From: Hyphomicrobiales bacterium | GTDB lineage: Bacteria > Pseudomonadota > Alphaproteobacteria > Rhizobiales > Aestuariivirgaceae | DNA: 5,641 nucleotides | NCBI GenBank assembly: GCA_014380505.1 | Contig: JACMJT010000208.1 | Coordinates: forward strand, 1-5,641 | Direction: 5' to 3' | Shown: in pieces, positions 1 to 5,641 of the stretch | How the letters are laid out: each line of letters begins with the position of its first letter | Numbering within the stretch: position 1 is the first letter of the stretch | Made by a program: the position numbers and the translations under genes | The notes under the pieces: generated by a model | The model's database searches: none | What the model saw: the letters and a program-made list of their open reading frames with translations, nothing else | What the model was told of the DNA's origin: nothing

Positions 1-110
1 CATGAAAGTTTGATCGCATTCTCTAATCACCGATACTACGGCGGTGGTCTAGTCACCTTTCCATCCCCTGTGACCGATGATCGTGCCGTGAGTTTTCATC
101 TGGTCCCAGG
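1..110. other. Putative junction / possible mobile-element end
   Basis: Similarity to a glycosyltransferase ends at about bases 98-110. On the minus strand, all three reading frames then hit stop codons between about base 56 and base 15, and I see no coding sequence on either strand from here to the window edge. Two loosely similar stretches lie in the same orientation 44 bases apart, at about 25-47 and 69-91. They share ACCGAT and a later GNCG/GTG pattern, roughly 13 of 23 positions. Repeated blocks near an end are known in some insertion sequences such as the IS21 family, but no transposase or clear terminal inverted repeat is visible, so the mobile-element reading is inference. Confidence 0.25.
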
Positions 111-691
111 TCTGTCTGGTAGCCGCCAAAGTGATCAAACAGCCGCCGGGCATAGGCCGTATTGTGCGCATACAGCGTCATCGGATAGCGACTGCGCACG
201 ACCCGCTTCTTCCTCCCATGCTCGCCATAGTTCAGGCCAAAGAATCCGTGCATGTAGGGGGTGTTGAACCAGTCGGGCGGCGTACAGCCCTGGTCGAAAT
301 AGATCTCGATCCGTCCGCCCACCACCATGGCATGATGTTCGTTGATGACCTGGTTGAAGGTCGCCAGCCAGTCGGGGCAGGCGATCGCATCGTCGTCCAA
401 TTGCGCCACGAATTCCAGGCGCGACTTTTCGGCGCCAAGGTTACGCGCGCACGCCACCGCCCTGCGCGTCTCCTTGTAAGCAGAGACGGGCACAGGGGAA
501 TTTCCTTGATAGCGTTCGAGCAGTTCCTCTGTCCCATCGCCGGATGGCGTATAGATGACGACGACCTCGTATTTGTCTTTCGGATAATGCTGCTGAAAGA
601 CCGACTCGATCGCCTTGGCGAGCAATCCGACCCGCTTATAGGTCGTAATCACCACCGAGAACGTGTGATACTCCATCTGAGATGTGTTCAT
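53..691 (-). CDS. Truncated family 2 glycosyltransferase (GT-A fold)
   Basis: A sugar transferase that would move a sugar from a nucleotide-sugar donor to a saccharide or lipid acceptor on the cytoplasmic side. The product is 212 residues from the chosen ATG. Residues 12-20 (SVVITTYKR) are the first strand of the GT-A fold, D99-D101 (LDDDA) give the metal-binding DXD, and residues 175-196 match the region that reads like 'NMAFRR...GGFD..LG' in the family. The usual next step, an ED or DD motif carrying the catalytic base, is missing. The protein instead ends in an unrelated tail (about 198-212) and is some 80-100 residues shorter than typical members, so it is probably inactive. The second strand reads IYTPSGDG in place of the common VDDGS, which is odd. 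The ATG at 691 lies one base after the ABC stop; an ATG 11 codons upstream at 724 would overlap the ABC gene by 32 bases. There is no membrane segment. Family assignment is firm; substrate is unknown. Confidence 0.85.
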   Translation of the reverse strand: MNTSQMEYHTFSVVITTYKRVGLLAKAIESVFQQHYPKDKYEVVVIYTPSGDGTEELLERYQGNSPVPVSAYKETRRAVACARNLGAEKSRLEFVAQLDDDAIACPDWLATFNQVINEHHAMVVGGRIEIYFDQGCTPPDWFNTPYMHGFFGLNYGEHGRKKRVVRSRYPMTLYAHNTAYARRLFDHFGGYQTDLGPDENSRHDHRSQGMER

Positions 692-692
692 G

Positions 693-2570
693 TCATCGCC
701 CCGGCGGCTTGTGACCCGATCCACTCATGACCGCCTCCGCCACCTGTGCTTTCGGCCGCTCCGGGCGTGTTTGCATGTCATGCAATTGCCGGTACAGCCC
801 ATCGCGCCGCACAAGCTCGTCGTGCACTCCCTGTTCGACCAGTTGACCGTGATCGATGACCAGAATCAGATCGGCATGGTGGATGGTCGACAGGCGATGG
901 GCGATCATGAACGTCGTCCGCCCGATCATCAGCCGTTCGAGCGCATCCAGGATGACCGCCTCGGTCTTCGAGTCAACCGCCGAGGTCGGCTCATCGAGGA
1001 TCAGGATCGGCGCATCCTTGAGGAATGCGCGTGCCACGGAGATACGCTGCCGCTCACCGCCGGAGAGTTGCGCTCCCCGCTCGCCGATCGGGGTCTCATA
1101 CTGCTGGGGGAGGCGCATGATAAAAGCATGTGCGTTGGCGGCTGTGGCGGCGGCAACGATCTCCTCCATACTGGCTTCCAGCCGGCCATAGCCGATGTTC
1201 TCGGCGATCGTCCCCGAAAAGAGCAGCGGCTCCTGCAACACAAGGCTGATCTGCTCCCGCAGGGACTTGACCGCCAGCTCCTGGATATCGTGGCCGTCCA
1301 GGTAAATCCGGCCTTGTTGCGGGTCGTAAAAGCGGGGCAGCAGGCTGATCAGCGTGGTCTTGCCGGCGCCTGTCTGTCCAACGACGGCGACCACCTGGCC
1401 GGGTTTGACTTCAAAGGAAATATTTTTTAGCGTCTCCGGCCGGCCGTCGTACTCGAAATGCACCGCTTCAAAACGAATATGGCCCTGAGCGCGCTGGATC
1501 TGCCTGGCATTTGGAGCATCCTTGATCTCGGGTTCGGTGTCGAGCAGCTTGAACGCCACCTGCAGGTTGATAAATCGCTCCTGCAGCGAGCCGATGGTAT
1601 AACTGATCGTCTCAAGGGGCTTATAGACCAGCCCGACGTAGGACATCACGACGAGCAGTTGGCCGACGGTCAGCCCACCCTCCAGCACGCGATACGCTCC
1701 AAAGCCGAGCACCAGGGCCGTGCCGCCCGCCGTGGTCAGGTTAACGGCGAGATTGAACAATGCCTGGCGCACCGTCAATTGCACCCGCGCCTCCTTGGCC
1801 TGCTTGCCGTGCTGCTGGAAGCGCTGGTACTCCTGAAGCTCGCGCCCGAACGCCACGATCACCCGCAGCATGGATATTGTCTCGTGGATGATCGAATGTG
1901 TATCCCTCTCCATATCCCTGACTTCACGCAACCGGGCTTGAATATGGGTAGTGTAATAACCAACCGCATAATAGAGAAAAGGCACGACGGTCAAGGAGAG
2001 AAAAGCCAGCTGCAGGTCGATTCGCATCACAATCCAGAACATTCCGCCAAGCGTCAGCACGCTCTGCACCAGCGGCTGGACCGTCTGGAACGGCCCCACG
2101 ATAGCGCCGGCCTGATTGTTGATGGCAAAGATCAACTGGCCTGAGCGACGTTTATCGTGGAAAGCCAATGACAGCCGCTGGGCATGCTGGAACAGATCCG
2201 CCCGGAAATCCAGGATCATGCCCTGTTCGAGCCTGGTCTGCAGATATCCTTGCAGAACCCTCAGGCCGTTCTGGAGCAATATCACGCCTACACCGGCCAG
2301 AACCACCCAGATCAGTAGGGTGTAGCGCCCCGCCGCCGCCAGAGCGGGGACGAGCCGCAGCAGGGATGGGAGGGGGTGGTCTCCCAGAACCGAATCGATC
2401 AGGATGGTCAACGGCCAGGGCACCAACAAGCCCGCCAGGGAGATCAGGATGATCATGCCCCCAGAGCTGATCGCCAATCGCCAGTATGGCCGCGAGTAAG
2501 GTAAGGTTCTCAGGAAGTAGCCCAAGTGTTGACCTCTTTGCTCAATGGACGGCTGTGCCGGTGGAGCCAT
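693..2570 (-). CDS. ABC half-exporter (MsbA/NdvA-like), TMD-NBD fusion
   Basis: An inner-membrane ATP-driven exporter or flippase half-molecule, expected to work as a homodimer. From the ATG at 2570 it has 625 residues, typical of the family. Residues about 30-320 are the transmembrane domain, with hydrophobic segments near 33-56, 84-100, 168-207 and 275-312. The nucleotide-binding domain (about 365-600) is complete: A-loop Y374, Walker A GQTGAGKT at 398-405, Q-loop Q446, signature LSGGE at 502-506, Walker B ILILDE at 522-527 with catalytic E527, D-loop SAVD, and switch H558. There is no N-terminal C39 peptidase domain, so it is not a bacteriocin-processing exporter. An open frame runs further upstream to 2645, but the 2570 ATG has a good ribosome-binding site and fits the family's N-terminus. 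It overlaps the upstream fusion gene by 29 bases and nearly abuts the next glycosyltransferase, so its cargo is probably their saccharide or glycolipid product. That cargo is inferred and not read from the protein. Drug or lipid export is the main alternative. Confidence 0.95.
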   Translation of the reverse strand: MAPPAQPSIEQRGQHLGYFLRTLPYSRPYWRLAISSGGMIILISLAGLLVPWPLTILIDSVLGDHPLPSLLRLVPALAAAGRYTLLIWVVLAGVGVILLQNGLRVLQGYLQTRLEQGMILDFRADLFQHAQRLSLAFHDKRRSGQLIFAINNQAGAIVGPFQTVQPLVQSVLTLGGMFWIVMRIDLQLAFLSLTVVPFLYYAVGYYTTHIQARLREVRDMERDTHSIIHETISMLRVIVAFGRELQEYQRFQQHGKQAKEARVQLTVRQALFNLAVNLTTAGGTALVLGFGAYRVLEGGLTVGQLLVVMSYVGLVYKPLETISYTIGSLQERFINLQVAFKLLDTEPEIKDAPNARQIQRAQGHIRFEAVHFEYDGRPETLKNISFEVKPGQVVAVVGQTGAGKTTLISLLPRFYDPQQGRIYLDGHDIQELAVKSLREQISLVLQEPLLFSGTIAENIGYGRLEASMEEIVAAATAANAHAFIMRLPQQYETPIGERGAQLSGGERQRISVARAFLKDAPILILDEPTSAVDSKTEAVILDALERLMIGRTTFMIAHRLSTIHHADLILVIDHGQLVEQGVHDELVRRDGLYRQLHDMQTRPERPKAQVAEAVMSGSGHKPPGR

Positions 2571-5067
2571 CACTCTCCTCGTTGGGCGCGGAGATTGCCT
2601 CCAGCGCGCGCAGTTGGAAAGCCATGGCGGCCGCACAATCGCCAAAGGCCCGCACTACCAGCATGATCGCTGTCAAGCCCAGGAGCAGGGCCGGAATCCA
2701 GGCATGGTCCAGCGCCGCCAGCGCCGCCAGGAGCACCAGCGCCAGGTTCATCGCCAACCCCGGACCCCAGAACCTCGGCCAGAGATGAAACCGCGCCAGT
2801 TGCCGTCCCTCCCCATGCTCTTCGATCGTCATGAGCAACCGCGCGCTGCCCAGGATCCCCCCCAGGACTTCCAGGTCCCAGCGATCGAAGTCTCCCCCCC
2901 GGCGCACCAATGCGCCGTGCGCCCTCGTGGTGTCTTCGATCGTCGCCAGGCGCGCTTCGGCAGCCCGCCAACGCTTACTCCAGAGGGTAACGGCTCGTGT
3001 CCTTGGGAAGACAAAATCCGGCCTGCCCCGCCGGCGCCACAGGGTCAGGCCGGATTGCAGGCGCCCCAGCAGGCGCGCCAGCGGCTGGAGCAGATACAGC
3101 AGCGCCGTCAGGCTATACAATCCGAATCGTTGGGTCCGAGTGTAGAGCGCAGTGGGGAAAGCAGCCTGGGCGGCGCTGGCAGTTGCCTCGGTCAATAGCG
3201 CACCCACTGCCAGAATGAGTACCGGTAGAGCCAGCATCAGCGGCGGCCAGAAGATGCCCAGCAACGACAGCAGCAGCAGCACGCCGACCACCAAAAGCCA
3301 TTCCGGCATCAGAAAGAGCGACCACAGCGTCGTGGGGCCGGAGGCGTAGATTGATTGAAACAAGTGGCTACCCCATACACCGTGATAGACGCGCCACCGC
3401 AAAAAAGACAGGCCACGCGCAACCCCCTTACCATAGGGGTGTCCCTTCCAGTTCACGTGGCCGAGCCGGTTATACTTTTCCGGCCATTTAATCTCCAGGA
3501 GAGCTTCCGCCCGGCCATACCCGAGTTGCTGCTTCAGGAAGGAGCGTACGGAGCTACGACGATGATGCCAGACCAGCGCCGCTGGGCTGAAGCCCAATGT
3601 CCAGCCGCGCGCCTGAAGCCGCCAGCACACATCCACATCATCACCCGCCGCGCGGAACTGCGGGTCGAACCCGCCAATCTCTTGCAGACAAGCCTTCCAA
3701 AAGGCCATGTTGCAGCCAGGGATATGCTCCGCCTCGCGGTCGGAGAGCAGCACATGGATGGGTCCGCCTGGGGCATTGGTGACCGCATCGGCAACGAATC
3801 CATCGTCAGGTGGCGCGATGTTCGGCCCGCCCACCCCCGCATGGTCCGTACGCATCAACAGAGCCGCCAGGTAGCCAAGCCACTGCGGGTCGGCGCGGGT
3901 ATCGTCATCGGTATAGGCGATGATCTCCCCGGTCGCGGCTTCCATACCGATATTGCGCGCCTGGCTGAGACCCACATGGGCGGCACTGATCACCCGAAAG
4001 CCATAGGAGCCGGCGATGGCGGCGGTGCTGTCGGTCGAACCGTCGTCGACGACGATGACTTCGTAATTCGGGTAGTCCAGCTCAAGCAGGCTCTCGCAAC
4101 ACGCGCGGATCGTTCGACTCCCATTATAGCTGCACACCACCACCGAGATCCGCGGCCAGGAAGCATCCGATTGGAAGGGCACTTCCATAAAAGCCTGGCG
4201 AACAGCACGCAAGGCCGGCTTCGGATGGCGCTCCCGGCTGGTGAGGCCGAAATCCCAATCGTCGACGTCCAGGCCTCCCCGATGCCACTCGTCGGTCCAG
4301 GCATAGACGAACCCGCCGGCGCAACCGGCGTCAAACATCGCCCGCACCTGCCAATCCAGCACCTGGGCCTGAGCCTCCTCGCCGTTTCTGCGGCTGTCCA
4401 ACCCAACCTCCGCCAGCAGCAGTGGCCGGTCCCCGGCCAACGTTTGGAGACGAGCCACATAGGCATCGAACAGATCCTGGGATTCGAGGTAGACGTTGAA
4501 GCAGACGAAGTCGATAAAAGGTAACTGCAAATACTCGGTGGTCGGATAATTCACATACGTGACCAGGCTTTCAGGATCTTCCGCCTTGGCTCCCCGGTAC
4601 AGGCGCTTGAGAAACCGCTCGACCCGCTGGCGGCCATACCATCGCACAATCGATGCCGGGATTTCATTGCCAATGCTATAGCACAAGACCGCTGGGTGCC
4701 CGGCACAGATCCGCACCCCCTCCCGCACCCGATCCTCTATGCTCTGGGCCTGCCGGGGATGATCCAGAAACGTGATGTGCTGCTCCCAGGGCAACCCCAC
4801 CATGACCCACAGACCATGCTGCCGAGCACTATCAAGCAGCCACCGCGGGGGCACGGTATACGTCCGAACGGTATTGATCCCATTGGCCGCCATAAGCGCG
4901 AAGTCGTTGTCGACAACTTCTGGATTGTGATACTCACAACCACACTCATCAGGGCGAAACGGTCCGTAGGTCACGCCGCGGATATACAACTTCTCGTCGT
5001 TGGCGAAGATGAACTTCCCATGCACGCGCGGACGAGACCCCTTCCTTCCAGTTGTTCTCATTATCAT
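2542..5067 (-). CDS. Clan GH-A glycosidase barrel fused to GT2 glycosyltransferase and membrane domain
   Basis: A likely saccharide synthase carrying its own glycosidase or transglycosylase domain. From the ATG at 5067 it has 841 residues. Residues about 17-295 resemble the TIM barrel of clan GH-A (GH2-like, with some GH72/GH17 flavour): YIRGVTYG on strand 1, GINTVRTY on strand 3, SIGNE with acid/base E135, LLLAEVG with nucleophile E220, and FVYAWTDEW near strand 8. The jelly-roll and Ig-like domains of ordinary GH2 enzymes are absent. Residues 306-530 are a GT2 domain: SVVVCSYNG, VVDDGSTD (D341/D342), DDD at 387-389, and GDDVD at 475-479 carrying the probable base. No QXXRW of processive synthases is seen. 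About five hydrophobic segments follow (near 585-607, 608-627, 649-668, 768-787, 790-810), with a charged loop at about 675-765. No signal peptide or membrane segment precedes the GT2 domain, so both catalytic domains should be cytoplasmic. Starts at TTG 5076, ATG 5067 and ATG 5061 are all possible; none has a clear Shine-Dalgarno. It is the first gene of the three-gene operon. Acceptor, donor and linkage are unknown. Confidence 0.9.
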   Translation of the reverse strand: MIMRTTGRKGSRPRVHGKFIFANDEKLYIRGVTYGPFRPDECGCEYHNPEVVDNDFALMAANGINTVRTYTVPPRWLLDSARQHGLWVMVGLPWEQHITFLDHPRQAQSIEDRVREGVRICAGHPAVLCYSIGNEIPASIVRWYGRQRVERFLKRLYRGAKAEDPESLVTYVNYPTTEYLQLPFIDFVCFNVYLESQDLFDAYVARLQTLAGDRPLLLAEVGLDSRRNGEEAQAQVLDWQVRAMFDAGCAGGFVYAWTDEWHRGGLDVDDWDFGLTSRERHPKPALRAVRQAFMEVPFQSDASWPRISVVVCSYNGSRTIRACCESLLELDYPNYEVIVVDDGSTDSTAAIAGSYGFRVISAAHVGLSQARNIGMEAATGEIIAYTDDDTRADPQWLGYLAALLMRTDHAGVGGPNIAPPDDGFVADAVTNAPGGPIHVLLSDREAEHIPGCNMAFWKACLQEIGGFDPQFRAAGDDVDVCWRLQARGWTLGFSPAALVWHHRRSSVRSFLKQQLGYGRAEALLEIKWPEKYNRLGHVNWKGHPYGKGVARGLSFLRWRVYHGVWGSHLFQSIYASGPTTLWSLFLMPEWLLVVGVLLLLSLLGIFWPPLMLALPVLILAVGALLTEATASAAQAAFPTALYTRTQRFGLYSLTALLYLLQPLARLLGRLQSGLTLWRRRGRPDFVFPRTRAVTLWSKRWRAAEARLATIEDTTRAHGALVRRGGDFDRWDLEVLGGILGSARLLMTIEEHGEGRQLARFHLWPRFWGPGLAMNLALVLLAALAALDHAWIPALLLGLTAIMLVVRAFGDCAAAMAFQLRALEAISAPNEESDGSTGTAVH
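2574..2580 (-). promoter_or_regulatory. Ribosome-binding site of the ABC exporter
   Basis: The minus strand reads GAGGAGAGTGATG here: a strong purine-rich Shine-Dalgarno core (AGGAG) four bases before the ATG at 2570. It lies inside the last codons of the upstream fusion gene, which suggests coupled translation, and it decides the start in favour of 2570 over the longer frame. Confidence 0.7.
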
Positions 5068-5096
5068 TGTGCGCAACTTTATCAGGGCAGAGCTTA

Positions 5097-5204
5097 CTAA
5101 AGCCCGTTGCCATCCTTTCTCATTGATGGTCGTGGGTTCTTGAACGCATTGGTTGCGAGCGCCGTGGAGGCGGCGAGGAAATCGCGGCGGGCGGGTTGGG
5201 GCAC
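5097..5204 (-). pseudogene. Broken ORF beginning with a Tat signal peptide
   Basis: A 35-codon frame starts at GTG (5204) and ends with TAG at 5097. It opens MPQPARRDFLAASTALAT when GTG is read as Met: a twin-arginine motif followed by the start of a hydrophobic, alanine-rich core, as in proteins exported folded by the Tat system. The core breaks off after about 18 residues and the rest (NAFKNPRPSMRK and on) is polar and unlike any mature Tat protein. Codons are GC-rich up to about base 5151 and then turn to CCA, CGA, TCA and AGA, suggesting a recombination junction near 5150. There is no convincing Shine-Dalgarno. What the original protein did cannot be told. A chance resemblance in a short GC-rich gap is possible. 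Confidence 0.4.
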
Positions 5205-5222
5205 GGCTTCAGAATAGCACGA

Positions 5223-5256
5223 GGGGGTTTCCGAGCCTCAAGCGAAAGCTACCCCC
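5223..5256 (-). terminator. Hairpin after nadC, possible weak terminator
   Basis: On the minus strand GGGGGT pairs with ACCCCC, and an inner TTTC pairs with GGAA (one G-T pair) after a three-base bulge, leaving an 11-base loop. It begins two bases after the nadC stop codon, where a transcription terminator is expected. The following bases (TCGTGCTATTCTG) are not a proper U-tract, so intrinsic termination would be weak. It may instead protect the 3' end of the mRNA. Confidence 0.4.
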
Positions 5257-5257
5257 G

Positions 5258-5641
5258 CTACCCCACATCCAGCGCTACATCCAACGACGGCGCGCTGTGG
5301 GTCAACCAGCCCATCGAGAGGAAATTCACCCCGGTCGCGGCGACTCCCGCGGCGGTCTTGGGGTTGATTCCCCCCGAGGCTTCCGTGATCGCCCGCCCCC
5401 TGGCCAACTCCACCGCCGCCCGCAGCATCTCGAGCGGCATGTTGTCGAGGAGCACCACGTCCGCCCCGAGGTCGAGGGCCTCGCGGAGCTGATCCAGGGA
5501 GTCCACCTCGATCTCGATCTTGACCAGGTGGCCGACCTTGGCGCGCGCACGCTCCAGCACGGCGCGGATGCCGCCCGCGACCGCGATGTGGTTGTCCTTG
5601 ATCAGGATGGCGTCGTCGAGGCCGAAGCGGTGGTTGAAGCC
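5258..5641 (-). CDS. nadC: Quinolinate phosphoribosyltransferase, C-terminal part (partial)
   Basis: NadC converts quinolinate and PRPP to nicotinate mononucleotide, CO2 and pyrophosphate in the cytoplasm, a step of de novo NAD synthesis. The frame is open to the right edge of the window, so the N-terminal half (roughly 150 residues of a usual 280 or so) lies outside; 127 residues are visible. They begin [20 protein letters not shown], the family's phosphate/quinolinate-binding HR.GL.D..LIKDNH motif. They continue with [21 protein letters not shown] and the C-terminal 'THSAPSLD' ending, all typical barrel strands of NadC. The stop is TAG at 5258. By hand count only about nine of 127 codons end in A or T, clearly different from the fusion gene that follows. 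It is a housekeeping gene and probably not part of the saccharide operon. Confidence 0.95.
   Translation of the reverse strand, partial: GFNHRFGLDDAILIKDNHIAVAGGIRAVLERARAKVGHLVKIEIEVDSLDQLREALDLGADVVLLDNMPLEMLRAAVELARGRAITEASGGINPKTAAGVAATGVNFLSMGWLTHSAPSLDVALDVG

Noticed and set aside
684..1430. Plus-strand open frame opposite the ABC gene
   Set aside because: It is a shadow of the conserved nucleotide-binding domain, with no motif or ribosome-binding site of its own. The same holds for 131-730 and 1458-2144 on the plus strand.
2705..2745. GCCGCCAG-like short tandem repeats
   Set aside because: They are alanine and leucine codons of a predicted membrane segment, with irregular units. There is no sign of a CRISPR array or a true satellite.
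3200..3300. GT2 domain as a classical processive cellulose- or hyaluronan-type synthase
   Set aside because: No QXXRW motif is found after the GDDVD motif, and the membrane segments come late. A non-processive or different GT2 subgroup fits better.
4035..4065. Inverted repeat around GTCGTCGACGAC
   Set aside because: It is explained by the codons of the conserved VVDDGSTD motif of the GT2 domain.
3355..4524. Long plus-strand open frame (389 codons)
   Set aside because: It lies entirely antisense to the fusion gene. It exists because the high GC keeps stops rare, and its translation shows no family motifs.
4906..4917. Perfect 12-base palindrome GTTGTCGACAAC as a possible operator
   Set aside because: It lies well inside the fusion gene and is explained by the codons for Val-Val-Asp-Asn.
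5077..5160. Sigma-70 type promoter for the operon (for example GATAAT at 5061-5066 or GATAAA near 5080)
   Set aside because: No matching -35 element lies at 16-18 bases from any candidate, and one candidate overlaps the start codons.

Overview
The window is 5.6 kb of GC-rich bacterial DNA with every supportable gene on the minus strand, so transcription runs from high to low coordinates. In transcription order it holds: the 3' part of nadC (quinolinate phosphoribosyltransferase, cut by the right edge); a short gap with a hairpin and a broken ORF that looks like a Tat signal peptide; a large fusion of a clan GH-A glycosidase barrel, a family 2 glycosyltransferase and a membrane region; an MsbA/NdvA-type ABC half-exporter; and a family 2 glycosyltransferase cut short near the left edge. 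The organism cannot be named safely. High GC, a Tat-like leader and de novo NAD synthesis fit many free-living bacteria, Chloroflexota-like lineages among them, but that is a guess.

The three middle genes form a tight operon. The fusion gene overlaps the ABC gene by 29 bases, and the ABC stop is separated from the next likely start codon by a single base. Translational coupling is therefore likely, and the products probably serve one pathway: a saccharide or glycolipid made on the cytoplasmic face of the membrane, trimmed or rearranged by the fused glycosidase-like domain, then flipped or exported by the ABC protein. The nearest known logic is the cyclic glucan system, in which a multi-domain synthase (NdvB/ChvB) works with an ABC exporter (NdvA/ChvA). 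The domains here are different, so this is an analogy and not an assignment.

The surroundings look rearranged. nadC uses G or C at almost every third codon position, while the start of the fusion gene is much more mixed. Between them a GTG-started ORF opens with a textbook Tat motif and then runs into unrelated, less GC-rich sequence and stops. At the other end the last glycosyltransferase loses its similarity just before the motif that should hold its catalytic base, and all three frames close within about 60 bases. The saccharide module therefore seems to be bounded by a probable junction on each side.

The item most worth study is the glycosidase-glycosyltransferase-membrane fusion. Both active sites look intact, and both appear to lie on the cytoplasmic side.
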